Source: Flavobacterium sp.
GTDB lineage: Bacteria; Bacteroidota; Bacteroidia; Chitinophagales; Chitinophagaceae
Assembly: GCA_030053925.1 (NCBI GenBank)
Contig: JASGCX010000020.1
Coordinates: forward strand, 9,503-50,332
Direction of reading: 5' to 3'
DNA length: 40,830 nt
A program made the position numbers and the translations under genes. Positions 25,842 through 33,985 of this stretch are shown here, in pieces. The notes under the pieces are model-generated. The model saw nothing but the letters and a program-made list of their open reading frames with translations, was not told the origin of the DNA and ran no database searches. Position 1 is the first letter of the stretch. Each line of letters starts with the position of its first letter.

Positions 25842-27382
25842 TGTTAAAAAAATCAATCATTATATCTATTGTTTCTTTTTTGGTTAGTATAATAAGTTTT
25901 ATTAATCAGACTTTTGTTGCGAGTTTTTTTGGAACAAAAAAAGTAATGGATGAATTTTTTGCTATTACAAGTTTTCCATTACTACTAGGAGCACTTATAA
26001 ATATATCGCTAAGTTATTATTTAACACCTCACCTAAAAAAAAAGAAGCTAAGTTTGCCCTCAGAATACCATGAATATAGTAAATTACTGTTGCGAAAACT
26101 TACCTTATATGCACTATTCCTTTTTTTTGTGGGAACGATTGCTTCAATAGGATTGAATTATTTCTTTTATAATATTCTGTTTTCTAGCTATACTATTGTC
26201 CTATTTTCCTGCTGTATAATTGCTTCTTTTGTATCTGTAATAATTGCCTTTTTTACATCATTTTTTAGTGTAGAAGAGCAATTTAATTTACCTCTTTTAG
26301 TTAGTTTTTTGCCTTATTTTTGTAGCATTCTTTGTATAATAGCATTTCATAAATTTTTATTTGCATTATCTATTCAGCTAGGTATTGTAATAGGTAGTTT
26401 ACTCTCTTGTTATATTCTCTTTAAAAAAAGTGGACTTGTTTATCATCAGCATACTAGCGAGAAAAACTTTGTCAAGGAGATTAGAAATTTTTTATGGGAA
26501 TTGCCATATGTTAGTATCTCCATGCTTAGTTTCACTATATATCAATCTATAGATTCTTATTGGGCACCCAAACTTGGAGTTTCAAATCTTGCATATCTTG
26601 CATATGCACAAAGAATTATTGTAGCAATTGGTATTGTAATCATCACGGGTCCATCCGCAATATTGGTATCTAAACTCACCGAGTACGCTGTTTATAAAGA
26701 TGATGAACGTTTTTATCTTACTGCAATTGATATTTTAAAAGTCGTGGTATTATTGTCTTCTTTACTTGCAGTGTCTGGTAGTATTCTAAGAAATTTAGTG
26801 ATCCAATTAGTATTTGAAAGAGGGAATTTCAGCCACAGCGATACTCTGGCTGTAGCCAATTTACTACCAAGTATGCTGTTAGGCATGTGCTTTATGCTTT
26901 GTTTCACCGTTTTATATCGCATTTACTTCATTAAATCCTCCCCTAAAAAATCGTCTATAATCGGTATTATATCAGCAATTCTTTACTTCCTGCTTAGTGG
27001 GCTTGCTTCTTCATATTTGGGTATCCTTGGTATAACATATGCTTATGCAGCCACTTGGATATTTGTTTTTTTAATGCTTTTTTTAGTAACATTTAAAAAT
27101 GCGGGTAGATATGTGTTTAACAGTATTAATTTGAAATTTATTGGTCATATAGCCATTTTATGTACCGTTAGCTATTATTTACTTGATTTTTTATTTAATA
27201 AAAATAGTTTCTTTTATGCAAAATTATCTCTTAATTCTGTTTTTGTTCAATTAGTTATATTAGAATTTATATCTGTGTTTGTATTTATTTTTATAGGATT
27301 GTACATATTAAGAATGCCCATTTTAAAAAATAGTCAAATATATTTAAAAGAGTTTGTTAATAATAGAAAATTAATTGCTTAA
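25841..27382 (+). CDS. MurJ/Wzx-like flippase of the MOP superfamily
   Basis: This 513-residue protein has about 13-14 helices. The N-terminus SFINQTFVASFFGTKKVMDEFFAITSFP and the later GNFSHSDTLAVANLLPSMLLG (after VIQLVFERG) are the MurJ/MviN pattern. In this context it most likely flips the polyprenyl-linked repeat unit across the inner membrane (the Wzx role) rather than lipid II, since it sits between a polymerase-like gene and a fucosyltransferase gene. Start and stop are tightly packed: its ATG shares one base with the preceding TAA, and the next gene's ATG follows its stop directly. Confidence 0.85.
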   Translation: MLKKSIIISIVSFLVSIISFINQTFVASFFGTKKVMDEFFAITSFPLLLGALINISLSYYLTPHLKKKKLSLPSEYHEYSKLLLRKLTLYALFLFFVGTIASIGLNYFFYNILFSSYTIVLFSCCIIASFVSVIIAFFTSFFSVEEQFNLPLLVSFLPYFCSILCIIAFHKFLFALSIQLGIVIGSLLSCYILFKKSGLVYHQHTSEKNFVKEIRNFLWELPYVSISMLSFTIYQSIDSYWAPKLGVSNLAYLAYAQRIIVAIGIVIITGPSAILVSKLTEYAVYKDDERFYLTAIDILKVVVLLSSLLAVSGSILRNLVIQLVFERGNFSHSDTLAVANLLPSMLLGMCFMLCFTVLYRIYFIKSSPKKSSIIGIISAILYFLLSGLASSYLGILGITYAYAATWIFVFLMLFLVTFKNAGRYVFNSINLKFIGHIAILCTVSYYLLDFLFNKNSFFYAKLSLNSVFVQLVILEFISVFVFIFIGLYILRMPILKNSQIYLKEFVNNRKLIA

Positions 27383-28273
27383 ATGATTATAGTAAGATTA
27401 CAAGGCGGTCTTGGCAACCAAATGTTTCAATATGCGTTTGCAAGGAGCGTTTCATTACAAATGAACATAGATTTTGCTTTAGATTGTAGGTTTTTGCTAA
27501 ATAGAACACCAAGGCCAAATTTTACATTTAGAGACTATGATTTATCTATATTTGATATAAATCCAATTATGTATAAAAATAATAATAATCTAACTGATTC
27601 TTATGTATATATTGATAAAGTCGTAAATTTTTTTATTAAATTAATTCAGTCTAATTTTCCGAATTTTTCAAGAAGAGTTTATATTGAGCAGACTTATCTT
27701 CATTTTGATTCTTCTTTTTTTAAACAATCTTCCAATAAATATTGTATAGGTTACTTTCAATCTTATAAGTATTTTCAGTCTATTGATGCTATCATTAAAT
27801 CAGACTTTGGCTTTAAAAATCCTATTGATACTGATTGTGAGCCATTATTAAGAAAAATTTGCGAAACGAATAGTGTTTGTATTCATATAAGAAGAGGTGA
27901 TTATGTAAACAATTCCAACTATGCAAATACTGCTATGGATTACTACCAAAAAGCAATTGACATTTTGGTAAAAAAAGAGAAGGATTTGAAATTATTTTTA
28001 TTCTCTGATGACATAAAGTGGTGTAGAGAAAATGTGACATTTAGCAAACACATTAATTTTGTTAGTGAAGAATTTGCTGGGCATAAAGCTAAAAACCACT
28101 TTTATCTAATGCGTAGTTGTAAGCATTTCATTATTTCAAATAGTACATTTGCCTGGTGGGCAGCCTACTTAGCCGCAAATGAAAATAAACTTGTGATTGC
28201 ACCTAAGAAATGGGTTATGAATCAATCTCTTATCATTAAAGACCTAATACCGGATAGTTGGACAACCCTTTAA
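27383..28273 (+). CDS. GT11 alpha-1,2-fucosyltransferase-type glycosyltransferase
   Basis: This 296-residue enzyme has the three GT11 landmarks: RLQGGLGNQMFQYAFAR (residues 5-21), VCIHIRRGDYVNNSNY with the donor-phosphate Arg residues (about 166-180), and SNSTFAWWAAYLA near the C-terminus. It uses GDP-L-fucose, which gmd and fcl (34777-36897) in the same locus can supply. Residues 87 to the stop are repeated 1583 bp downstream in a truncated copy (29224-29856), and residues from about 137 on are identical at DNA level. This copy has the complete N-terminus and is the functional one. The exact linkage is not readable from sequence. Confidence 0.92.
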   Translation: MIIVRLQGGLGNQMFQYAFARSVSLQMNIDFALDCRFLLNRTPRPNFTFRDYDLSIFDINPIMYKNNNNLTDSYVYIDKVVNFFIKLIQSNFPNFSRRVYIEQTYLHFDSSFFKQSSNKYCIGYFQSYKYFQSIDAIIKSDFGFKNPIDTDCEPLLRKICETNSVCIHIRRGDYVNNSNYANTAMDYYQKAIDILVKKEKDLKLFLFSDDIKWCRENVTFSKHINFVSEEFAGHKAKNHFYLMRSCKHFIISNSTFAWWAAYLAANENKLVIAPKKWVMNQSLIIKDLIPDSWTTL

Positions 28274-28398
28274 TATAATTTAACAAATACACAATATTTT
28301 TTTTTAATAATTTTTAAAAACAGAACCTTCAAAATGAATATTTTTAGAAAACTTTTTCGATTTAATTGTTATGAACGAGATAAGTGGGTGGCTAAAAT
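27641..28398. repeat. Direct repeat copy 1 (758 bp)
   Basis: This copy aligns without indels to 29224-29981 at a constant offset of 1583 bases. It covers codon 87 to the stop of the GT11 gene, the 60-base spacer, and the first 21-22 codons of the methyltransferase gene. By eye, 27790-28283 (494 bp) has no mismatch. The 149 bp before it has about 11 mismatches, and the 115 bp after it also differs at many sites. Confidence 0.95.
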
Positions 28399-28486
28399 AC
28401 CCTATCAATTTTATATTTTTGGTTATAAAAAAATTAATTATCGGTTGTGCAGTACTTATAGAAAGTCATTATTTACTTGGTATTAG
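28334..28486 (+). pseudogene. 5' fragment of the class I methyltransferase gene
   Basis: The first 22 codons match the intact gene at 29917, beginning MNIFRKLFRFNCYERDKW, with one changed residue before the breakpoint. At 28399 the match ends abruptly, the frame runs into unrelated AT-rich DNA, and it stops at TAG 28484-28486 after 50 codons. There is no SAM-binding motif. It is the left-hand scar of the duplication, left when foreign or rearranged DNA (28399-29223) entered the methyltransferase gene. A stable product is unlikely. Confidence 0.88.
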
Positions 28487-28533
28487 TATTCACCTTTTAT
28501 TTTCTTAACTCAACACTTTTAAAGTATATTTTT

Positions 28534-29223
28534 ATGAAACTTGTTAAAAAAATAATATTATATCTTAACAAGCATATTCTTTTAAAACTAAATTTAATAA
28601 TATGCCGTCCATTACTTTTTTCACACAGTAGTAATTTATTTGATGTTTATTGTAAATTAGACTATGTGAGAGTAATGACTTTGAATCTAATTTGTCAACA
28701 ATTAATAGAAAAAAAAGTAGAAGGAAATATAGCCGAATTAGGAGTGTATCAAGGTTCGTTTAGCAGTCTAATGAGCCAATGTTTACCCAATAAATCAATT
28801 TATTTATACGACACCTTTCAAGGCTTTGATGCATCACTTTTTAATACAAAATTTGAAAAAGAAATTCTATCTTCTAAGCTAAATGATTTTAATAATACAT
28901 CATTAAATTTAGTGTTAGAAAAAATGCCATATAAGGATAAGTGTGTTGTAAGGGAAGGGCTATTTCCCAAAACTATCCAACCAGAAGATAATAATGAAAC
29001 TTTTTGTTTAGTGAGTCTTGATTGTGATTTACACGACCCAATTTACGATGGATTAACCTTTTTTTATCCAAGATTAAATAGAGGGGGGTACATTCTAATT
29101 CACGATTACAACGATACCCTATATCGTGATTGTAAACTTGCCGTTGATAAATATTGTGAGCTAAATAATATTTCAATAATTCCTATTCCAGATGGATGGG
29201 GATCTGCTATTATTACAAAATAA
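28534..29223 (+). CDS. TylF/macrocin O-methyltransferase-like SAM methyltransferase
   Basis: The ATG at 28534 (MKLVKKIILYLNK) gives 229 residues. A TTG 57 bases upstream is open but adds an unfamiliar hydrophobic stretch. The class I methyltransferase core is visible: GNIAELGVYQGSFSSLM as motif I, LYDTFQGFD with the SAM-ribose region, and LVSLDCDLHDPIYDGL followed by GGYILIHDYND with metal-binding Asp residues, as in TylF/MycE-type sugar O-methyltransferases. It lies entirely in the 825-bp insert between the two direct repeats. Its stop codon is immediately followed by the second repeat, with no gap. It may methylate a sugar of the polysaccharide. Confidence 0.8.
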   Translation: MKLVKKIILYLNKHILLKLNLIICRPLLFSHSSNLFDVYCKLDYVRVMTLNLICQQLIEKKVEGNIAELGVYQGSFSSLMSQCLPNKSIYLYDTFQGFDASLFNTKFEKEILSSKLNDFNNTSLNLVLEKMPYKDKCVVREGLFPKTIQPEDNNETFCLVSLDCDLHDPIYDGLTFFYPRLNRGGYILIHDYNDTLYRDCKLAVDKYCELNNISIIPIPDGWGSAIITK

Positions 29224-29856
29224 TTAATTCAGGCTAAGTTTCCGATTTTTTCAAGAAGAGTCTATATAGAGCAGAGTTATCTTCATTTTGATGCTTCTTT
29301 TTTTAAACAATCTTACAATAAATATTGTATAGGTTACTTTCAATCTTATAAGTATTTTCAGTCTATTGGTCTTATCATTAAATCAGACTTTGGCTTTAAA
29401 AATCCTATTGATACTGATTGTGAGCCATTATTAAGAAAAATTTGCGAAACGAATAGTGTTTGTATTCATATAAGAAGAGGTGATTATGTAAACAATTCCA
29501 ACTATGCAAATACTGCTATGGATTACTACCAAAAAGCAATTGACATTTTGGTAAAAAAAGAGAAGGATTTGAAATTATTTTTATTCTCTGATGACATAAA
29601 GTGGTGTAGAGAAAATGTGACATTTAGCAAACACATTAATTTTGTTAGTGAAGAATTTGCTGGGCATAAAGCTAAAAACCACTTTTATCTAATGCGTAGT
29701 TGTAAGCATTTCATTATTTCAAATAGTACATTTGCCTGGTGGGCAGCCTACTTAGCCGCAAATGAAAATAAACTTGTGATTGCACCTAAGAAATGGGTTA
29801 TGAATCAATCTCTTATCATTAAAGACCTAATACCGGATAGTTGGACAACCCTTTAA
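29224..29856 (+). pseudogene. 5'-truncated copy of the GT11 fucosyltransferase gene
   Basis: The reading frame is open from the junction to the stop and corresponds to residues 87-296 of the intact enzyme. The first internal ATG is at 29518, giving only 112 residues. It has lost the GGLGNQMFQYAF motif and, if started at 29518, the HIRRGDYV motif as well, so it cannot form an active enzyme. The frame is conserved and no stop has appeared, which suggests a recent origin or repeated homogenisation with copy 1. Changes in the diverged part include Asn-to-Lys and Ser-to-Ala. Confidence 0.9.
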
Positions 29857-29981
29857 TATAATTTAATTATTACTCAATATTTTTTTAATTTTTTTTTAAA
29901 AAACTGAACTTTCAAAATGAATATTTTTAGAAAATTTTTTCGATTTAATTGTTATGAACGAGATAAATGGGTAGCTAAAAT
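29224..29981. repeat. Direct repeat copy 2 (758 bp)
   Basis: This is the partner of 27641-28398 at a fixed 1583-base offset. The left edge coincides with the stop codon of the TylF-like gene. The right edge lies inside codon 22 of the intact methyltransferase gene, which continues beyond it. The core 29373-29866 is identical to copy 1 by eye; the flanks are diverged. Confidence 0.95.
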
Positions 29982-30621
29982 GTCTCATACTATACCAGCT
30001 GGATCAAATGTTTTAGATGTTGGTGCAGGTTCTTGTCCTTATCGAGAGCTTTTTAAACATTGTAATTATAAAACACATGACTTTGCTCAATTAAAGGATT
30101 TTCAATTGCGTGGTGGTACTGGCTATAATAAAATTGATTACGTCAGTGACATCAATAATATTTCTGTGGACAATGCATCTTTTGATGCTATCATATGCAC
30201 AGAAGTATTCGAGCATATACCTGAACCAATATTGGCACTCAATGAATTTGCCAGAATCTTGAGACCAGGTGGCAGACTAATTCTTACCGCACCATTACAA
30301 TCTGGTATTCACCAAGAGCCATTTCATTTTTATGGTGGGTTTACTAATTTTTGGTACGAAAAGTTCTTAAACGAAAGTGGTTTTAAAGAAATTTTAGTTG
30401 AAGAAAATGGCCTATTTAATAGGTTCTACTCGCAGGAAAGTTTGCGTTTTTTACTGCTAAATCATCCTTTCAAAAATATAATTACATTTTTATTGTCTCC
30501 ATTTTGGCTGGTTTTGTGTTTTATATTAGTTCCATTTGCTTTTATTGCTCCATTTCTTGACACATTTGATAGAGATAAAAGATTTACAATTGGCTATCAT
30601 GTTACTGCGACAAGGATATAA
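29917..30621 (+). CDS. Class I SAM-dependent methyltransferase (type 11)
   Basis: This 234-residue protein has motif I as SNVLDVGAGSCPYRELF (about residues 29-45), an acidic DINNISVDNASFDAIICTEVFEHIPEP segment for motifs II-III, and ARILRPGGRLILTAPLQSG for motif IV. It is a small-molecule or sugar methyltransferase of the Methyltransf_11 type. A C-terminal hydrophobic stretch (ITFLLSPFWLVLCFILVPFAFIA) suggests membrane attachment. Its first 22 codons lie in the second copy of the direct repeat, and the same segment occurs broken at 28334. Target within the polysaccharide is unknown. Confidence 0.85.
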   Translation: MNIFRKFFRFNCYERDKWVAKMSHTIPAGSNVLDVGAGSCPYRELFKHCNYKTHDFAQLKDFQLRGGTGYNKIDYVSDINNISVDNASFDAIICTEVFEHIPEPILALNEFARILRPGGRLILTAPLQSGIHQEPFHFYGGFTNFWYEKFLNESGFKEILVEENGLFNRFYSQESLRFLLLNHPFKNIITFLLSPFWLVLCFILVPFAFIAPFLDTFDRDKRFTIGYHVTATRI

Positions 30622-30676
30622 TTGATTGAAAGGATTAAATTTGTTTTACTAAAAATAGTAGTAAATATAATAACAT

Positions 30677-31639
30677 ATGACAAATGTCTTAGTTACTGGT
30701 GGTGCGGGATTTATTGGTAGTCATCTTTGCACAACATTACTTAATGGCGATAATATAGTAAGTTTAGTAGTTATAGATAACTTTCTTCTAGGTTCGGAAA
30801 AGAACGTATCACATTTATTGAATGATAGTCGTCTTATATTGATACAACATGACATAAATGATATTTCATTTTTGAGCGAAACACTTAATCAATACAACAT
30901 TGATACTGTTTTTCACTTGGCCGCAAATAGCGATATAAGTGTAAGCCATACAAGCCCAAGTGTAGATTATTTAAATACATTTAATACTACTTGGTCTGTT
31001 TTAGAAGCAATGCGCAACAACAATTGCAAAAATTTAGTATTTGCGTCTACTTCTGCTATCTATGGTGAGAGTATTGATGAAATAGATGAGAATTATGGAC
31101 CTATTCATCCTATTTCACATTATGGTGCAGGCAAATTGGCTTCTGAGGCTTTTATTTCATCTTTTTCGTATAATTACAATATTAATACATGGTTGTTTAG
31201 ATTTCCAAATGTGGTAGGTGGAAGAAGTACACATGGAATTATATATGATTTTTTACGAAAACTAAAAGCTGATTCTGAAAAACTGATAGTTTTAGGTAAC
31301 GGTACGCAGGAAAAATCTTATTTGCACGTTAGCGATTTGGTAAATGGCATTTTGTTTTGCAAGGAAAAATACGCTGAAAGATATAATACTTTTAACGTAG
31401 GTGGGTTAGATTCTATTAATGTGAAACGTATTGCAGAAATCGTAATTGAGGAAACAAAATCGAAACAAAGCATACATTTTACTGGTGGTGATCGGGGTTG
31501 GATAGGTGATGTGCCTAAAGTAAAATACAATACCAATAAAATTAAAAACTCTGGCTGGCAACCTGCCTTGAACTCTGAAATGGCCATTAGAACAACTGTT
31601 AGAGAACTTATAAAAGAAGCTGAAAATGATAATAAGTAG
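30677..31639 (+). CDS. Extended SDR nucleotide-sugar epimerase/dehydratase
   Basis: This 320-residue NAD-dependent enzyme has the dinucleotide motif GGAGFIGSH (8-16), an IDNF acidic turn, and the catalytic Ser (FASTSA, about 124-126) with Tyr149 and Lys153 in HYGAGKLASE. It looks like the GalE-type 4-epimerase group. It overlaps hddA by 14 bases and is therefore the first gene of the heptose group, so it may act on a GDP-heptose or on a precursor of another sugar. The substrate is not readable from sequence. The C-terminal part (GWQPALNSEMAIRTTV) is family-typical. Confidence 0.85.
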   Translation: MTNVLVTGGAGFIGSHLCTTLLNGDNIVSLVVIDNFLLGSEKNVSHLLNDSRLILIQHDINDISFLSETLNQYNIDTVFHLAANSDISVSHTSPSVDYLNTFNTTWSVLEAMRNNNCKNLVFASTSAIYGESIDEIDENYGPIHPISHYGAGKLASEAFISSFSYNYNINTWLFRFPNVVGGRSTHGIIYDFLRKLKADSEKLIVLGNGTQEKSYLHVSDLVNGILFCKEKYAERYNTFNVGGLDSINVKRIAEIVIEETKSKQSIHFTGGDRGWIGDVPKVKYNTNKIKNSGWQPALNSEMAIRTTVRELIKEAENDNK

Positions 31640-32594
31640 AACTCCTTTTAGAATAAGTTTTGCTGGTGGTGGTAGCGATTTAAAGTCATATTACGCAAGA
31701 TTTGGTGGAGCAGTGGTAAGCACTACAATTGACAAATACACGTATCTTTCAATTCATAAATACTTTGTAGATAATAAAACACATTTAAAATATTCGCACA
31801 ACGAATTAGTTGAGAATCATTCTGAAATTAAACATCCATTAATTAGAGAAATTTTTACGCATTTTGATATTAATGGTGTAGATTTTAGTAGTAGTGCAGA
31901 TATTCCATCTGGTACAGGCTTGGCATCCTCGTCTGCTTTTGCAGTAGGTTTAATCAATTTATGTGCAGCATACAAAGGACAGTATATTTCTAAGTTTAAA
32001 ATTGCTGAAATTGCTTGTGCAGTAGAGATTGATAAATTATTAGAACCCATAGGAAAGCAAGATCAATTTGCATGTAGTGTAGGTGGCTTGAATTTAATAG
32101 AATTTCACCCTGATGAAACTGTGCACATTGAGAAAATTCTACTTGATTCAAATAGTTTACAGCAACTTCAATCTAACCTCTTGATGTTTTATTTAGGCAA
32201 AACACGCTTGGCAAGTTCTATTTTATCTGAGCAAAAAAACAACATTGAAAGTGATAAAAAAATTGGTAATTTGCATAAAATGGTTCAGCTTGCATACGAT
32301 TTAAAGAAAGAACTCTGCATGCAAAATATACATTCGATGGGTGAGATACTTCATACAGGTTGGATGTATAAAAAAGAACTTGCTAAAGGTATTGCTGATG
32401 CACATATTGATGATAATTACATGCTTGCAATGAAAGCAGGTGCCAAAGGTGGAAAACTTTTAGGTGCAGGTGGAGGTGGTTTTTTGTTATTTTACGCCGA
32501 GCAAGATGCACATAATGCGATACGAAGTGCTTTGGGGCATCTTGTAGAAATTCCATTTAACTTTGATAATACGGGAACATCCATAATTTTTTGA
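31626..32594 (+). CDS. hddA: D-glycero-alpha-D-manno-heptose 7-phosphate kinase, GHMP family
   Basis: This 322-residue kinase has the HddA-typical start RTPFRISFAGGGSDLKSYY, the GHMP ATP loop PSGTGLASSSAFAVGL (about 96-111), the sensor LEPIGKQDQFACSVGG, and a C-terminal GGKLLGAGGGGFLLF. It phosphorylates heptose 7-phosphate at C1 to give the alpha-1,7-bisphosphate for GDP-heptose synthesis. It overlaps the epimerase upstream by 14 bases and is followed at once by gmhA, with hddC one gene further on. This clustering makes the heptose assignment stronger than homology alone. Confidence 0.9.
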   Translation: MIISRTPFRISFAGGGSDLKSYYARFGGAVVSTTIDKYTYLSIHKYFVDNKTHLKYSHNELVENHSEIKHPLIREIFTHFDINGVDFSSSADIPSGTGLASSSAFAVGLINLCAAYKGQYISKFKIAEIACAVEIDKLLEPIGKQDQFACSVGGLNLIEFHPDETVHIEKILLDSNSLQQLQSNLLMFYLGKTRLASSILSEQKNNIESDKKIGNLHKMVQLAYDLKKELCMQNIHSMGEILHTGWMYKKELAKGIADAHIDDNYMLAMKAGAKGGKLLGAGGGGFLLFYAEQDAHNAIRSALGHLVEIPFNFDNTGTSIIF

Positions 32595-32596
32595 TA

Positions 32597-33148
32597 ATGA
32601 ACGAAACGATTGCAGCTTACATCACCAATCTTACAACTGTTTTAAATAAACTAGATCAACTAGAAATAATAAAAATTTCAGAATTACTGTTGGAGGCGAG
32701 AGATAATAAAAAGCAAATTTTTATATTCGGCAACGGCGGGTCTGCTTCTACGGCATCGCATTTTGCATGTGACATAAACAAAGGTGTTTCAAAAGTAGGT
32801 ACACCTAGATTTAAAGTTATTTGCCTAAACGATAATATCCCTACAATGCTTGCTTACAGCAATGATATTAATTATGATTGCATCTTTGCCGAGCAGTTAC
32901 AAAATTTTGTAAATGAAGGAGATTTAGTAATAGCAATAAGTGGAAGTGGTAATTCAAAGAATGTAATTAAGGCAATAGAAGTTGCCAAAGAGCACAAAGC
33001 TATTACTATTGGTATTACTGGATATAGTGGAGGAAAATTGAAAACCCTTGCAGACTACTCTCTAAATGCTAACATTGATGACATGCAAATATCTGAGGAT
33101 ATACACATGATATGGGTACATTTAATGATGAAATGCCTTCTAAAGTAA
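32597..33148 (+). CDS. gmhA: Sedoheptulose 7-phosphate isomerase
   Basis: This SIS-domain enzyme converts sedoheptulose 7-phosphate to D-glycero-D-manno-heptose 7-phosphate. An upstream in-frame TTG at 32591 overlaps the hddA stop, but the ATG at 32597 is preferred, giving 183 residues (MNETIAAYI). Family landmarks are FIFGNGGSASTASHFACDINKGV, the TMLAYSNDINYD loop, VIAISGSGNSKNVIKA with the phosphate-binding Ser residues, and the C-terminal EDIHMIWVHLMMKCL with the catalytic His. It starts 3 bases after hddA ends. It is the first enzyme of the GDP-heptose route. Confidence 0.93.
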   Translation: MNETIAAYITNLTTVLNKLDQLEIIKISELLLEARDNKKQIFIFGNGGSASTASHFACDINKGVSKVGTPRFKVICLNDNIPTMLAYSNDINYDCIFAEQLQNFVNEGDLVIAISGSGNSKNVIKAIEVAKEHKAITIGITGYSGGKLKTLADYSLNANIDDMQISEDIHMIWVHLMMKCLLK

Positions 33149-33159
33149 TTAAAAATTAG

Positions 33160-33978
33160 ATGTACACAAGTTCAGTATTAATGTCACTTTTTTGGAAAGA
33201 GTCGCCATTGTTTCTAGATATGGCATTAGAAAGCCTTTTTTTACAAACAGTGCAACCTACTGAAATTATTATAGTGACCGAAGGTATTTTAACTGATGCA
33301 TTGAAAGCGGTTTTACAGAAATGGGAAAACAAATTTGCTGAAAGTGATTTTAAGGTGGTTGATGCGAAAGATACAAAGGGGCTACCTGGTTGTTTGAATG
33401 TTGGCTTAAAGCTTGCGATTGGTGACTACATTATAAGAGTTGATACAGACGATTATTGCTACAAACATAGGATTGAAACACAGTTAGCTTTTTTTTATAA
33501 TCATCCTGATATTGTATTAATTTCGGCAGTAATGGAAGAATATGATACGAGCCTACAACATTTATTAGGTATGCGTAAAGTACCTAATAATCACAATGAT
33601 ATTCTGAATTATGCAAAATGGCGAAATCCATTTAACCACCCCTCTGTTGCATACAAAAGAGAGGTTGCTGTAAGTCTTAACGGGTATCCCTTAGTAAATG
33701 CTAATGAAGATTATGCTTTTTTTACTAATTTTCTAGTCAATAAATTTATTACAGCAAATATTGATGAAGTACTTGTAAAAGCGAGAACTGGTAAGGAATT
33801 TGCAAGTAGACGTAGCGGTAAAAAATACTTAAAAGGTGAATTGGAAGCTTTAGCATATATCTATAAAATCGGTTTTTTTTCTGTACCACTTTATTATTTC
33901 CATATTGTGTCTAAAATATGTGTTAGACTGTTACCCTCTTACTTTGTAAAAAACATCTATAAAAATATACTACGTTAG
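33160..33978 (+). CDS. GT2 family glycosyltransferase
   Basis: This 272-residue inverting GT-A enzyme has SSVLMSLFWKESPLFLDMALESL with QTVQPTEIIIV at the N-terminus, GLPGCLNVGLKLAIGDYIIRVDTDDY with the metal-binding Asp95-Thr-Asp97-Asp98, and a WRNPFNHPSVAYKR acceptor-region segment. Its C-terminal 40 residues are hydrophobic and basic, suggesting contact with the membrane. It sits between gmhA and hddC, so it may transfer heptose; this is inference. Two T8 tracts occur in the gene (near 33489 and 33873). Confidence 0.88.
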   Translation: MYTSSVLMSLFWKESPLFLDMALESLFLQTVQPTEIIIVTEGILTDALKAVLQKWENKFAESDFKVVDAKDTKGLPGCLNVGLKLAIGDYIIRVDTDDYCYKHRIETQLAFFYNHPDIVLISAVMEEYDTSLQHLLGMRKVPNNHNDILNYAKWRNPFNHPSVAYKREVAVSLNGYPLVNANEDYAFFTNFLVNKFITANIDEVLVKARTGKEFASRRSGKKYLKGELEALAYIYKIGFFSVPLYYFHIVSKICVRLLPSYFVKNIYKNILR

Positions 33979-33985
33979 TTTTAAC

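Noticed and set aside
28477-28533. N-terminal extension of the TylF-like protein from a TTG start
   Set aside because: The extension is not family-like, overlaps the broken methyltransferase fragment, and an ATG at 28534 gives a normal protein.
29518-29856. Independent 112-residue glycosyltransferase gene
   Set aside because: It is the 3' end of a truncated GT11 copy, identical to the intact gene and lacking its N-terminal motifs; the start ATG is only an internal Met.
27641-29981. Insertion sequence or transposon as the cause of the duplication
   Set aside because: No transposase, terminal inverted repeats or target-site duplications are visible at the junctions; the repeats are gene fragments.
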